47,913 nucleotides of DNA from a virus (IMGVR_UViG_3300032118_000010:1-47913); one strand, 5' to 3'; counted from the stretch's first letter, positions 32,117 through 40,738 are shown. Translations and numbers: made by a program. The notes: generated by a model not told the origin, from the sequence alone.

Positions 32117-32854
32117 ATGTCCGACACCGCTTTGGTTCCCATCAATCTCGACCAGCTTCCTTCCACCCAGATCGGCACCGACGACCAGTTCGCGGAACTG
32201 GCCAAGGGCGGCGACTACATCGGCCGGATGCAACTCTACACCAAGAGCAAGGCCAACATGAAGGGCCTGATCCCTCAAGGTCACTATGGCATCCCCGAGT
32301 CCGATGAAGAGATCATCGACCTGGGGCCTGCCGTGGACCTGCTCCCATTGGCCCGCCGGCCCAAGGCCATCGACATGACCGACATGGAGGCGCTGGTCAT
32401 TTCCTACGACATGGAATCGGAGGAGTTCAAGCGGGTCGCCGCCAAGTCCACCGAGGCCGATTCCCACTGCCAATACGGCCCCTCGTTCCTCATCTACGAG
32501 CGCTCGACTGGCCGGTTCCTGGAGTTCTTCTGCGGCAACAAGTCGAGTCGCATCGAGGCCAAGAAGCTCTTTCCCTTCCTGCCGCTCACCCAGGCGGACA
32601 TCAACTCCAAGGCGGCGGCCGGCAATCCGGTCGGCGATCTGAAGCCGCACGGCCCGATCCCCGTCACCTTGAAGGTCAAGGTGGCTGAGAACCGCAAGGG
32701 CACTTGGCATGTTCCGGTTGTGGTGATGTGCTCCACACCGTTCACCCGGCTGTTCTCCGACGACGTGATCCGGCGTGAGATCGTCAAGTTTCTCACCGTC
32801 AAAGACAACGGCGTCGAGAAGGTCCAGGACAGCAAGCCGGCCCGCGCCCGGTAG
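32117..32854 (+). CDS. unknown phage protein, possible ssDNA-associated
   Basis: 245 residues: LVPINLDQLPSTQIGTDDQF, MQLYTKSKANMKGLIPQGHY, DLLPLARRPKAIDMTDMEAL, VISYDMESEEFKRVAAKSTE, YGPSFLIYERSTGRFLEFFC, then TWHVPVVVMCSTPFTRLF. Proteins of this build, with a beta-rich body and short charged C-terminus, are common beside phage replication genes, and some are thought to bind single-stranded DNA. The window has no other SSB candidate, which makes the idea attractive but unproven. A terminator hairpin follows immediately, so it may be highly expressed. Confidence 0.6.
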   Translation: MSDTALVPINLDQLPSTQIGTDDQFAELAKGGDYIGRMQLYTKSKANMKGLIPQGHYGIPESDEEIIDLGPAVDLLPLARRPKAIDMTDMEALVISYDMESEEFKRVAAKSTEADSHCQYGPSFLIYERSTGRFLEFFCGNKSSRIEAKKLFPFLPLTQADINSKAAAGNPVGDLKPHGPIPVTLKVKVAENRKGTWHVPVVVMCSTPFTRLFSDDVIRREIVKFLTVKDNGVEKVQDSKPARAR

Positions 32855-32866
32855 TCTTCTCTTCTG

Positions 32867-32910
32867 CCGAGGGCGGCGATGGCGACCGCCCTCGGTCTTT
32901 CCTCTCCTCC
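32867..32910 (+). terminator. intrinsic terminator
   Basis: Perfect 10-bp stem CCGAGGGCGG (32867-32876) / CCGCCCTCGG (32886-32895) followed by a T/C-rich tract (TCTTTCCTCTCCTCC), starting 12 nt after the stop of the 245-residue protein. Confidence 0.75.
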
Positions 32911-33017
32911 GCTTGGCCTTATCGCGGCCTGACCGTGGGAAGCTGGAACAGGTGTGCCACGGCCTCAACCGGATTGTCGGTGAAGGGGATTCCAGCAAGC
33001 GGAGCCATTGTGAAACC

Positions 33018-33542
33018 ATGATGCCTGATGCCGTCCTGATCCAAGTCCCGTCCATCGACTTCCGCACCTTTATTGGCCTCAGCCATAAGGTGCTCGGTCG
33101 GTCGCCGGCTGCGTCCTCGGATGCCTGCCGGCGGGAGTTGTCGGACGCCGAGCGGTTCCTGAGCTGCCTCGCGGCGATGCGGGACGAGCGGGCACCCGTG
33201 GGACTGTCGCCCCATCTACTGAAGCACGTCTCGTTCAGCGCCTTCATCGGGGCCGACGAGCGGGACATGCTGGAAATTCTGCAACTGGCGGGGATGCCGT
33301 TTGTAGTGGTGGAGACGATTGTGCGGGGCGTACAGGCAGCGGTCGTCACCGGCACCCTCTCCCAATGGCGGGATGCCGTTGTCTCGGGATGCGGCAAAGG
33401 CGTCCCTACGCCCGTGCGGCACTGCTTCAACAAGTTGCACGGCCTCTTCACCGCCGCCGGCCTGAACGTCTGGGGCGACTACTCGCCCCGCAGTGCCCCG
33501 GACCAGACTTTTCTGCTCCTGGAAGACAAAAGGGGCCGGTAG
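33018..33542 (+). CDS. unknown protein
   Basis: 174 residues from tandem ATGs at 33018/33021. Helical, with IDFRTFIGLSHKVLGRSP, LSDAERFLSCLAAMRDERAP, LLKHVSFSAFIGADERDMLE and a C-terminal VPTPVRHCFNKLHGLFTAAG ... TFLLLEDKRGR. No known family recognised. Because the stretch 32896-33017 before it has no gene, it probably starts a new transcript after the terminator. It precedes the methyltransferase by 72 nt. Confidence 0.6.
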   Translation: MMPDAVLIQVPSIDFRTFIGLSHKVLGRSPAASSDACRRELSDAERFLSCLAAMRDERAPVGLSPHLLKHVSFSAFIGADERDMLEILQLAGMPFVVVETIVRGVQAAVVTGTLSQWRDAVVSGCGKGVPTPVRHCFNKLHGLFTAAGLNVWGDYSPRSAPDQTFLLLEDKRGR

Positions 33543-33566
33543 CACTCCAGATTCACGTCCGTTTTA

Positions 33567-33586
33567 CGATCTCCCAGCGGAGTGAC
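33567..33586 (+). repeat. 20-nt direct repeat, copy A
   Basis: CGATCTCCCAGCGGAGTGAC, identical at 46723-46742. Here it lies 29 nt before the methyltransferase ATG. Contains CTCC(C)AGCGGAG, a small dyad. Confidence 0.9.
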
Positions 33587-33614
33587 TATCATTGCTTTCG
33601 CGTAAGCGCCTATC

Positions 33615-35309
33615 ATGCAGCCCTTCTTCGAGCACAACAACCTGAGCCTGTATTGCGGCAACTGCCTCGACGTGCTCGCCACGCTCCCCGAGGCGTCCGT
33701 GGATTACGTCGTGACCGACCCACCCTACCTTCTCAACTTCATGGAGAAGGATTGGGACGCTGCTGGTGGCGACATCCCAACAAGCGAGTTGGTATTTCGG
33801 TCCTGGTTCGCCGGTTTGGTTGCCGGGGAGGCGTGCTTCCGAATCCACCGTGAAAAGGACGGAAGCTACTACGCTTGTGAGTTCAGCATCAAGATGCGCG
33901 CCGATGAAGGCCCGCTGCTGCGGGCGTTAGCTCGGCGCATCGAAGCAGGGAACGTGCAGGACATTCCGGCTGAGTCGCGCGCTGTGAATAGTGGACCGGA
34001 CGTGAAGTGGGTTGTCCATTCCCGCGAGGATTGCTGGAAGATCGCCCGCTTGTTGGACGGCACGCCACTCTATGCGAAAAAGCAACGTGAATACGATCTG
34101 TGGCGCAGAGCCCTGAACGTCTGGACGACAACGCCGCGTGGCAACCGTTGGTGTGGTCCGCGCGACAATTCGGCAATGGAATCCTTGTGGGAGGAGATGA
34201 AGACGCTGCGGCCGTTCGATCAGGACTTGGCTGATGGCGACTTCGATCCGCTGCGGCAACCGGATTACCTCTTCCACAATCGTTGGGCGAAAGCCTGCCT
34301 GCGCGTTGTGAAACCCGGCGGCCTCCTGCTGGCGTTTGGCGGTACACGCACCTATCACCGGCTGACTTGCGCAATCGAGGACGCCGGGTGGGAGATTCGG
34401 GACGCGCTGATGTGGCTCTATGGGCAGGGGATGCCCAAGTGCGGCGACATCGGCAAGCTGATCGACAAGTCAAAAGGCGCGGAGCGCGAAGTCATCGGCG
34501 ACAAGTTGGATCGTCCCGGCTACCACTTGCACGAAGGCAAGGGAAACGGGTGCTACGGCGGCGGCAACGGACTTCATGCCCCTGGCACGGACGCTCGGCT
34601 TCGCGCCGCGCAGATAACGGCACCGGCTACTCCCGACGGCGCGAAGTGGACCGGCTGGGCGATGGCGTTGAAGCCGGCCTGGGAGCCCATCGTCCTGGCA
34701 ATGAAGCCGCTGGACGGCACGATTGCCCACAACGCCCTGACCTGGGGCGTGGCCGGCATGAACATTGAGGCTTCCCGCATCGGCAACGAGAGCACGATAC
34801 GCACGCGCGGGGACAGCTTGACGGACGCCGGCTGGGCCAGCACGAACCGCTCGCCTCTGGGCGGGTCGGAATGCGGGCGATGGCCGGCGAACTTACTGCT
34901 GGACGAGGAAGCGGCCGTTCAACTGGACACTCAAACGGGCACGCTTACGAGCGGCACCAACTGCGTCCGCACGAAATCCGGCGACGGCTACCACGGCCGT
35001 CTCGGTAGGGCGGGCGATGTGCAGATCAGCTACGGCGACTCCGGCGGAGCGAGCCGGTTTTTCTACTGTGCTAAAGCGACACGCACGGAGCGCGGGCCGG
35101 GCAACGACCATCCGACCGTTAAGCCTCTGGCCCTCATGGAGTACCTGTTGACGCTGCTCTCGACCCCGGATGGCGGCGTGATTCTGGACCCCTTCGCCGG
35201 CAGCGGCACCACGCTCTTGGCCGCCAAGCGCCTGGGCCGCCGTTGCATTGGCGTCGAGTTGACCCAGCACAACTGCGAGATCGCCCGAGGGAGATTGCAT
35301 GTCGCTTGA
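33615..35309 (+). CDS. DNA methyltransferase with inserted LAGLIDADG domain
   Basis: 564 residues. Beta-class amino-methyltransferase order: motif IV TDPPYLL (DPPY at 35-38) near the N-terminus, then RVVKPGGLLLAFGGTRTYHR and EIRDALMWLYGQGMPK, and the SAM-binding motif I LDPFAGSGTTLLAAKRLGRR near the C-terminus. Such enzymes make N6-methyladenine or N4-methylcytosine and protect phage DNA from restriction. Residues about 54-216 do not belong to the fold: they are a LAGLIDADG endonuclease domain between motif IV and the next strand (separate entry). The gene overlaps the helicase by 11 nt. No cognate restriction enzyme is visible. Confidence 0.88.
   Translation: MQPFFEHNNLSLYCGNCLDVLATLPEASVDYVVTDPPYLLNFMEKDWDAAGGDIPTSELVFRSWFAGLVAGEACFRIHREKDGSYYACEFSIKMRADEGPLLRALARRIEAGNVQDIPAESRAVNSGPDVKWVVHSREDCWKIARLLDGTPLYAKKQREYDLWRRALNVWTTTPRGNRWCGPRDNSAMESLWEEMKTLRPFDQDLADGDFDPLRQPDYLFHNRWAKACLRVVKPGGLLLAFGGTRTYHRLTCAIEDAGWEIRDALMWLYGQGMPKCGDIGKLIDKSKGAEREVIGDKLDRPGYHLHEGKGNGCYGGGNGLHAPGTDARLRAAQITAPATPDGAKWTGWAMALKPAWEPIVLAMKPLDGTIAHNALTWGVAGMNIEASRIGNESTIRTRGDSLTDAGWASTNRSPLGGSECGRWPANLLLDEEAAVQLDTQTGTLTSGTNCVRTKSGDGYHGRLGRAGDVQISYGDSGGASRFFYCAKATRTERGPGNDHPTVKPLALMEYLLTLLSTPDGGVILDPFAGSGTTLLAAKRLGRRCIGVELTQHNCEIARGRLHVA
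33774..34262 (+). mobile_element. in-frame LAGLIDADG homing endonuclease insertion
   Basis: Codons about 54-216 of the methyltransferase. WFAGLVAGEACFRIHRE (64-80) is the LAGLIDADG helix and following strand; YYACEFSIKMRADEGPLLRA, VKWVVHSREDCWKIARLL and PLYAKKQREYDLWRRAL complete a single-motif domain that would act as a dimer. There are no intein features (no N-terminal nucleophile block; the HN at 221-222 is followed by Arg) and no group I intron core. Methyltransferase homology resumes at RWAKACLRVVKPGG. Boundaries are estimated within about 15 codons. Confidence 0.8.
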
Positions 35310-37335
35310 CTCCGTGAAAGTCGAAGCCCAGACATCCAGCGGCACGCGGATTCGTGTGCCTGTGCTGTTGAAGAAGAAGGATGGCCGCATCTATTTCTGG
35401 GATGGCAAGGTCGGCACGAAGACCCGCTACGGGCTGATGGCGGAAGTCAAGGCCATGCGCGGCGCGCATTTCCACGGCTACGACGACGAGGGTGAATACG
35501 CCAAGATCAAGGTCTGGTCGGTGGACGACTGCCAGCGCAACCGTTTCCAGATCGCCTATCTCTGCGGCGAGGATGTCTACGCCTGGTTCGACCGCCCGCT
35601 TGTGCGTCACAAGTACCGCCCGCTGATGCGCGGCGGCGTGCCGCAGAACTTCATGCCGCATCAGGCGGACATGGCCGACGCCGGCCTGACGTACCACTAC
35701 CAGATATTCGGGGCCGAAATGGGCACCGGCAAGACCCTGGCTGCCCAGATGGTGATTGAGAAGTCGGGCGTCGATCTGGTGTGGTGGGCAGGCCCCAAGA
35801 CCAGCATCCCAAACATCAAGCGCGAGTTCAAGCTGTGGGGCTTCCCCTTCGACCGCATCCAGGTGGAGTTCTTCACCTACGAGGGGTTGGTCCGCGTGAT
35901 GGACGAGTGGGACGGTTCGCAGACCTTGCCTCGGTTCTTCGTGGCCGATGAATCGAGCCGGTGCAAGAACGACACTTCGCAACGATCCAAAGCCTGCCAG
36001 AAGCTAGCGGACCTGATCCGCGCGAAGTATGGCCACGACGGCTACGTGATCGAGATGTCTGGCACGCCGTCGCCGAAGACGCCATGCGATTGGTGGAGCC
36101 AGTGCGAGATCGCCTGGCCGGGCTTCTTGAAAGAGGGCAGCCGCCGCGCGATGGAAGAGCGGCTGGCGTTCATGGTCGAGCAGCAATTCGATGCCGGCAA
36201 GTTCAAGAAGCGGATCGGCTGGAAGGATGACGAACGGAAATGCGCCCAGTGCGGAGAGACGTTCGAGGAGGGACCGCACGAATTGGACGGCGTAACGGAC
36301 CCAGACGATTACCACAAGTTCGACGCCAGCAAGAACGAAGTCGCCTACCTCTACGACCGGCTCAAAGGGCTGGTTGTCATCAAGCACAAGAAGGACTGCC
36401 TGCAACTGCCCGAGAAACGATACCGCAAGATTGTCTGCAAGCCGACCGCTAGCACCTTGCGCGTGGCCGAGGCCCTTGTCGGCGCTGCACCCAACGCCGT
36501 GACGGGCATGACCCTGCTGCGGGAATTGAGCGACGGCTTCCAGTACCGCGAAGTCCAGGACGGCATGACCCGTTGCACGCACTGCACGGACGGCACGGTC
36601 GCCGAGTGGGTGGACCCGAACGATCCCGAGGCCACTTACCAGGCCATCGACCTACTGGACCCAGAGTTGAAGGCCCGGTTGGTCAAGCAGACCGTCCGTT
36701 GCCCGGCGTGCGGCGGTAAGCGGGAAGTACCGAGGATGGTCCGCGTTGCGCGGGAAGTCCCGTGCCCGAAGGACGCCGCCCTGAAGATGCTCTTGGACGA
36801 GAACGAGGAGGTCGGGCGGGTAGTGATCTTCGCCGGCTTCACCGGCTCCGTGGATCGCATCGTCAAGCTGTGCCTCAAGGAAAAGTGGGACGTAGTGCGC
36901 TGCGACCAGGGGAACTTCCAGGTGTTCCGGGCCAAGAGTGACAGCCCGGAGGGCGCGTTGGCGACGGAAGAAGAGCCACTGGATTACTGGGCCAACTTGG
37001 AAGGCCACGGCAAGGTCGCCTTTGTGGCCAACCCGGAGTCAGGCGGCATGAGCCTGACCTTGGTGGAGGCCCGCATGGCGGTGTACTGGTCCAACAGTTG
37101 GAAACCAGAGTACCGCGTGCAAAGCGAGGACCGCATCCATCGCAAGGGCATGGACGAGAACCTGGGATGCACCATCGTGGACTTGATCCATCTGCCCAGC
37201 GATGAGCGCGTGCTCGACGTGATTCGCGCCAACCGGAAGTTGGAGCTAATGACGATGGGCGAAATCCTTCAAGGCGTCGATTGGAAGGACGCTGGCGAAG
37301 ACGGCGAAATGTCCGTGGAGGAAGCGACGCCGTGA
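35299..37335 (+). CDS. SNF2-type SF2 helicase/translocase
   Basis: 678 residues. Helicase motifs: PHQADMADAG (Q-like), Walker A GAEMGTGKT (138-147), motif II FFVADESSRCKN, motif III MSGTPSPKTP, motif V ESGGMSLTLVEA and motif VI QSEDRIHRKGM. Two Cys clusters lie between the helicase halves (CAQCG at about 314, and CTHC with CPACG at about 430-475), likely zinc ribbons. Phage members of this family are thought to help recombination, replication or DNA access. Start overlaps the methyltransferase end; the pair may work together as a modification-linked translocase, which is speculative. Confidence 0.9.
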   Translation: MSLDSVKVEAQTSSGTRIRVPVLLKKKDGRIYFWDGKVGTKTRYGLMAEVKAMRGAHFHGYDDEGEYAKIKVWSVDDCQRNRFQIAYLCGEDVYAWFDRPLVRHKYRPLMRGGVPQNFMPHQADMADAGLTYHYQIFGAEMGTGKTLAAQMVIEKSGVDLVWWAGPKTSIPNIKREFKLWGFPFDRIQVEFFTYEGLVRVMDEWDGSQTLPRFFVADESSRCKNDTSQRSKACQKLADLIRAKYGHDGYVIEMSGTPSPKTPCDWWSQCEIAWPGFLKEGSRRAMEERLAFMVEQQFDAGKFKKRIGWKDDERKCAQCGETFEEGPHELDGVTDPDDYHKFDASKNEVAYLYDRLKGLVVIKHKKDCLQLPEKRYRKIVCKPTASTLRVAEALVGAAPNAVTGMTLLRELSDGFQYREVQDGMTRCTHCTDGTVAEWVDPNDPEATYQAIDLLDPELKARLVKQTVRCPACGGKREVPRMVRVAREVPCPKDAALKMLLDENEEVGRVVIFAGFTGSVDRIVKLCLKEKWDVVRCDQGNFQVFRAKSDSPEGALATEEEPLDYWANLEGHGKVAFVANPESGGMSLTLVEARMAVYWSNSWKPEYRVQSEDRIHRKGMDENLGCTIVDLIHLPSDERVLDVIRANRKLELMTMGEILQGVDWKDAGEDGEMSVEEATP

Positions 37336-37697
37336 GTTTTGTTGCGTGCGAGATTGTGTTGTCCAAAGGGCGATGGAACTATCCTCCGTCTCTCCAGCGG
37401 GTACGGCGAAAGTTATGGCGACTCTTCGAGGACTCGTTGCTTGCCGTGACCTTCCGCGATCACCGTGACGACAACGCAATTGAAGCGGAAGTCAGTGTGG
37501 ACGGCTGGGAGACGTGTGAACGGACCTGCGACATCATCTTCCGAGCCTTCCTGGAATGGAAGCCCGAGTACGAGAGCATGGTCGAAGTCGAAATCCTCCG
37601 GGTGCCAGAGGGGCCTTTTGACGACCCCTTCGAGCCGGTCGAAGGCGACTGGGACGAGTGGGAGGAGTTCGGCAAAGTTGAACGAGTCTGGCATTGA
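37332..37697 (+). CDS. unknown acidic protein
   Basis: 121 residues from a GTG at 37332 that overlaps the helicase stop (GTGA), with GGAGGA upstream. MSFVACEIVLSKGRWNYPPS, FRDHRDDNAIEAEVSVDGWE, CDIIFRAFLEWKPEYES, and a strongly acidic C-terminus (DDPFEPVEGDWDEWEEFGK). No family recognised. Tight coupling to the helicase suggests a partner protein or a small inhibitor; the acidic tail could contact DNA-binding proteins. Confidence 0.6.
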   Translation: MSFVACEIVLSKGRWNYPPSLQRVRRKLWRLFEDSLLAVTFRDHRDDNAIEAEVSVDGWETCERTCDIIFRAFLEWKPEYESMVEVEILRVPEGPFDDPFEPVEGDWDEWEEFGKVERVWH

Positions 37698-37734
37698 TCT
37701 GCGAAACCTCTTCTAACCCTGTGGAGTTGCAACG

Positions 37735-38697
37735 ATGAAGTACGTGCTGTTGGTCCTGACTCTGATCGCCCTAGCCGCAGCGCCGGCGGTCGCCAGCGTC
37801 CCCGACGATTTGCAGCGTGTGAGCGTCACCATCAAGGCGGGCCGAGCCCAAGGCTCCGGCACGCTCGTGACCCGGCAGGTGGGCGACGATACCGTGACCT
37901 TCATCTGGACGGCCGCGCACGTCGTCGATGGCCTTCGGACCACACGCACCGTGGTCACACCGCAAGGCACCCCCAGGATTCTCGTCGAGTATAAGGACGC
38001 CGAGATCGTCCAGGAGCGGCAGCAAGACGGCCGCCGCGTGGGCGAGGTCAAATACGACTGCAAGGTCATTAAGGTCAGCGATGCCGACTACGGCGAAGAC
38101 TTGGCGGTGCTCATGGTCCGCTGCAAAGGCGCGTACCCGCTGAACGTCTGCGCCAAGTTCCACAGAGACCCGAACTACATCCCGCCCATCGGCGTCGATC
38201 TGAGTCACTGCGGCAGTCTCCTGGGCCAGTTCGGGGCCAACAGCTACACGACCGGCGTGCTCTCCCAAGTAGGACGCACTTTGCCCATGAAGGGTGCCAA
38301 CGTCAAGGTCTTCGATCAGGTTACGACCGTCTCGTTCCCCGGCTCCTCCGGCGGCGGCATGTACTTGAAGGACAACGGCCTGTACATCGGCATGTTGACG
38401 CAGGGCGTCATGCAGTTGCAGGGCTTCAACTTCATTGTTCCCGTGCGGCGCATCCATGCCTGGGCGAAGCAGTCGAAGATCGAGTGGGCTATCGACCCCA
38501 CGGTGCCAATGCCCAGCTTGAAAGAGATCGACGCGATCCCCGTGGAAGACGCCGGCCAGTCGCCGGGCGGCTATCCCGACCGCAACCCGGCCGCCGGCCC
38601 CGACGAGCCGCCCGCCTTCAAGCCGCCATTCAACTTCGGCAACGCCATCAACTGGGTCGAGCGACTGTTCAACCGCGCGGGCCGTCGGTCCTCTTGA
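37735..38697 (+). CDS. secreted trypsin-like serine protease
   Basis: 320 residues. Signal peptide MKYVLLVLTLIALAAAPAVA (1-20). Chymotrypsin-fold catalytic triad is complete: TAAHVV (H62), EDLAVL (D122), PGSSGGGM (S205 in G-S-S-G-G). A Pro-rich, likely disordered C-terminal region (about 275-320) ends in an amphipathic FNFGNAINWVERLFNRAG helix. The gene sits alone between the helicase operon and the phosphoesterase. An exported protease is odd for a phage: it could degrade periplasmic or envelope proteins of the host at lysis, or protect the infected cell. It lacks a PDZ domain, so it is not DegP-like. Confidence 0.88.
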   Translation: MKYVLLVLTLIALAAAPAVASVPDDLQRVSVTIKAGRAQGSGTLVTRQVGDDTVTFIWTAAHVVDGLRTTRTVVTPQGTPRILVEYKDAEIVQERQQDGRRVGEVKYDCKVIKVSDADYGEDLAVLMVRCKGAYPLNVCAKFHRDPNYIPPIGVDLSHCGSLLGQFGANSYTTGVLSQVGRTLPMKGANVKVFDQVTTVSFPGSSGGGMYLKDNGLYIGMLTQGVMQLQGFNFIVPVRRIHAWAKQSKIEWAIDPTVPMPSLKEIDAIPVEDAGQSPGGYPDRNPAAGPDEPPAFKPPFNFGNAINWVERLFNRAGRRSS

Positions 38698-38824
38698 GGC
38701 CGTCCCTCTTGTTCTGCCCCTTGCTCTGCCTCTTGTGACCGACAGCACTTGAGCCGGGTGGCGGCGGGCAGCGCCATCCGCCCTCTCTTACACCACCAAC
38801 CGGCGAGGGCGATACGGAGAGACC

Positions 38825-40141
38825 ATGAAGCTGACAAAGAAGAAGGTTGAGAAGATCAAGACCGCCATCGTCGAAGGCGTCACGCAACCCGAGATCGCCA
38901 AACGGTTCAAGATCAGCCGTTCCGTGGTTTCAGACATTGCCACGGGCCGGGTCCACAAAGACGTGGAATGGCCGGGCGGCGAAGCGCCGACGCCCAGGCG
39001 GGCGGGCGGACAGCACAAGAACATCCCGGACTACGACCCGACCGACAAGCGGGTCTTGGAGTTGGAGGCCGAGATCGTTCACCTGACCGAGGAGCGGAAC
39101 CGCGAGCGGCAGAAGGTCAAGGCCGGGGCGAAAATCGTCGGCTTGTTCAAGGCCGTGGTCTCCGAGATGGAACAGCGCATCAAATCGTTTGAGCCGCTGC
39201 CGCAGGCGGTGGAGTTCCGCCGCAAGGCGGAGATCGTCGAACACGTCGTCATGCACCTTTCGGACGGCCACCACGATCAGGTCGTGCGGCCGGAGGAGGT
39301 CGGCGGGCTGGAAAACTACAACTTCCCTGTCTCTTGCTGCCGTGCCGAGCGATACGTGGACACGGTAGTCGAATGGTGCCACGACACGCTGGCCCCGAAG
39401 TTCGCGTTTCCGGTCTTGTGGGTCTTGGCCTATGGCGACTACACCAGCGGCGAGATTCACCGGGCGTGCGAGCGGTCCTACTACAGGAACCAGTTTAAGA
39501 ACTGCCTCGCCATCGGCCAACTCCACGCGCTGATGTGCCGCGACCTAGCGGCGCACTTCGAGCAGGTAAACGTCCTCTACCTGGCGGGGAACCACGGCCG
39601 CCGCACGCCCAAGAAGGATTACCTGGGTGCCCACGACAACTGGGATTACCTCGTCGGTGAGGTGGCCCGGTTGCATTGCCGCGATCTGGGCAACGTCCAC
39701 TTCACCATTCCCGATGCGTGGAGCGCCAACGTCAACATCAATGGCGTCGGCTTCAACGTGAGCCACGGCGACGACGTTCGCTCCAACCTGGGCATTCCCT
39801 GGTATGGAATGGTCCGCCGGCAAAAGGGCCTCATTGCCTTGGGGGCGGCGGCCGGTGCCGAACGTTGCCGCTATTTCTGCGTCGGCCACCACCACGCTGC
39901 CAGCGTGCTGTCCGACGTGGACGGCGAACTGCTGGTCAACGGTTCGTGGGTGGGCACCGATGCCTATGCCTACAACGCCCTGTCTGGCTACCGCGAGCCA
40001 TCGCAGTGGTTGCACGGCGTCAATCCGAAGCACGGTATCACTTGGCGGATGAACTGCAAGCTGCGCCATGAGAACGAGAAGAACGGTCCCAAGCGCTACC
40101 TGATCGACGGTGGCCGCGACGTGGGGCCGCTGAAGACCTGA
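38825..40141 (+). CDS. HTH-metallophosphoesterase fusion
   Basis: 438 residues. Residues about 1-40 are a helix-turn-helix (VTQPEIAKRFKISRSVVSDI), then a coiled coil (about 75-120). The rest is a calcineurin-like phosphoesterase with the five metal motifs: LSDGHHD, AYGDYTSG, LAGNHGR, VSHGDD, VGHHHAA. Enzymes of this type act on nucleic acids or nucleotides in phages, perhaps in DNA processing or recombination. The HTH could direct it to DNA or it may resemble a terminase-small-like HTH. GGAGAG precedes the ATG. Before it, 38698-38824 holds no gene that I can support. Confidence 0.82.
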   Translation: MKLTKKKVEKIKTAIVEGVTQPEIAKRFKISRSVVSDIATGRVHKDVEWPGGEAPTPRRAGGQHKNIPDYDPTDKRVLELEAEIVHLTEERNRERQKVKAGAKIVGLFKAVVSEMEQRIKSFEPLPQAVEFRRKAEIVEHVVMHLSDGHHDQVVRPEEVGGLENYNFPVSCCRAERYVDTVVEWCHDTLAPKFAFPVLWVLAYGDYTSGEIHRACERSYYRNQFKNCLAIGQLHALMCRDLAAHFEQVNVLYLAGNHGRRTPKKDYLGAHDNWDYLVGEVARLHCRDLGNVHFTIPDAWSANVNINGVGFNVSHGDDVRSNLGIPWYGMVRRQKGLIALGAAAGAERCRYFCVGHHHAASVLSDVDGELLVNGSWVGTDAYAYNALSGYREPSQWLHGVNPKHGITWRMNCKLRHENEKNGPKRYLIDGGRDVGPLKT

Positions 40142-40154
40142 CCCGGAGTAGATC

Positions 40155-40328
40155 ATGCCGATCCATCGCACAACGAAGAACGGAAGGCCGGCGCTTCAAT
40201 ACGGCACAACGGGTGCCAAGTACACCTACACGCCCGGCAATGTGGCGAGCCGCGAGGCCGCCAAGAAGAAAGCCGTCAAGCAGGCCCTCGCCATTGCACG
40301 CCGCACTGGGAAACCTGCCCATCTGTAG
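40155..40328 (+). CDS. small basic phage protein
   Basis: 57 residues: MPIHRTTKNGRPALQYGTTG, AKYTYTPGNVASREAAKKKA. This pattern (RTTKNGxPAxQxGxxGxKYxY ... ASRxxAxxKA) is a widespread family of tiny basic phage proteins of unknown function. CCGGAG lies upstream of the ATG and the gene follows the phosphoesterase by 13 nt. Confidence 0.75.
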   Translation: MPIHRTTKNGRPALQYGTTGAKYTYTPGNVASREAAKKKAVKQALAIARRTGKPAHL

Positions 40329-40343
40329 ACCTGCGAGACGCTT

Positions 40344-40544
40344 ATGACCACATGCACCATCGAGCACCACCGGGACGGCGAGTGCATCGAGAAGTGGAAC
40401 GTCACGGAGGAAATGATCCACCGTGACGGTGACGTGGCACGAGTCGTCTTCCCCGTAGGGCAAATCGTCCTGGCCAGCTATGACGAACTGCACTTCTGTC
40501 TCAGTGACGGGCTGGACGTTTTGAGCGAGGTCCAGCAACGGTGA
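40344..40544 (+). CDS. small unknown protein
   Basis: 66 residues: MTTCTIEHHRDGECIEKWNV, ARVVFPVGQIVLASYDELHF. Soluble, mildly acidic, no recognised family. It is 15 nt after the previous gene and is the last gene before the palindrome and the recombinase-in-trio element. A comparable small gene resumes after the element at 43983, so the element probably landed in the gap between two small genes. Confidence 0.6.
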   Translation: MTTCTIEHHRDGECIEKWNVTEEMIHRDGDVARVVFPVGQIVLASYDELHFCLSDGLDVLSEVQQR

Positions 40545-40567
40545 AGTATCGCGCCTTTTTCATCGGT

Positions 40568-40593
40568 GGTTTATGTTGTCCACAACATAAACC
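40568..40593. repeat. 26-bp palindrome at RIT left border
   Basis: GGTTTATGTTG (40568-40578) TCCA CAACATAAACC (40583-40593), perfect 11-bp arms, ending one base before the 29-bp terminal repeat of the RIT element. It may be the terminator of the preceding transcript, the insertion target, or an outer recombinase site. Confidence 0.85.
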
Positions 40594-40594
40594 T

Positions 40595-40623
40595 CCTTAT
40601 GTGGCGCAGCCAGTTATGTGGCG
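40595..40623 (+). repeat. RIT left terminal inverted repeat (29 bp)
   Basis: Begins CCTTATGTGGCGCAGCCAG and contains two TTATGTGGCG decamers 17 nt apart. Exact complement of 43947-43975. Confidence 0.97.
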
Positions 40624-40738
40624 TTTCTCGTTTCTCCGTCGGTATTTCAGCGTTTCGCCAGTTTTCTGCGCCACATAATTTTGGCGTTACGCTATGGGGA
40701 GAAGGTTTTCTTTCCCTGTTCTCCCCGGAGGTTTGACT

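Noticed and set aside
33774-34262. Intein or second group I intron in the methyltransferase
   Set aside because: No N-terminal Cys/Ser/Thr splicing block, HN followed by Arg, and no paired R/S elements or P7-like helix in the region.
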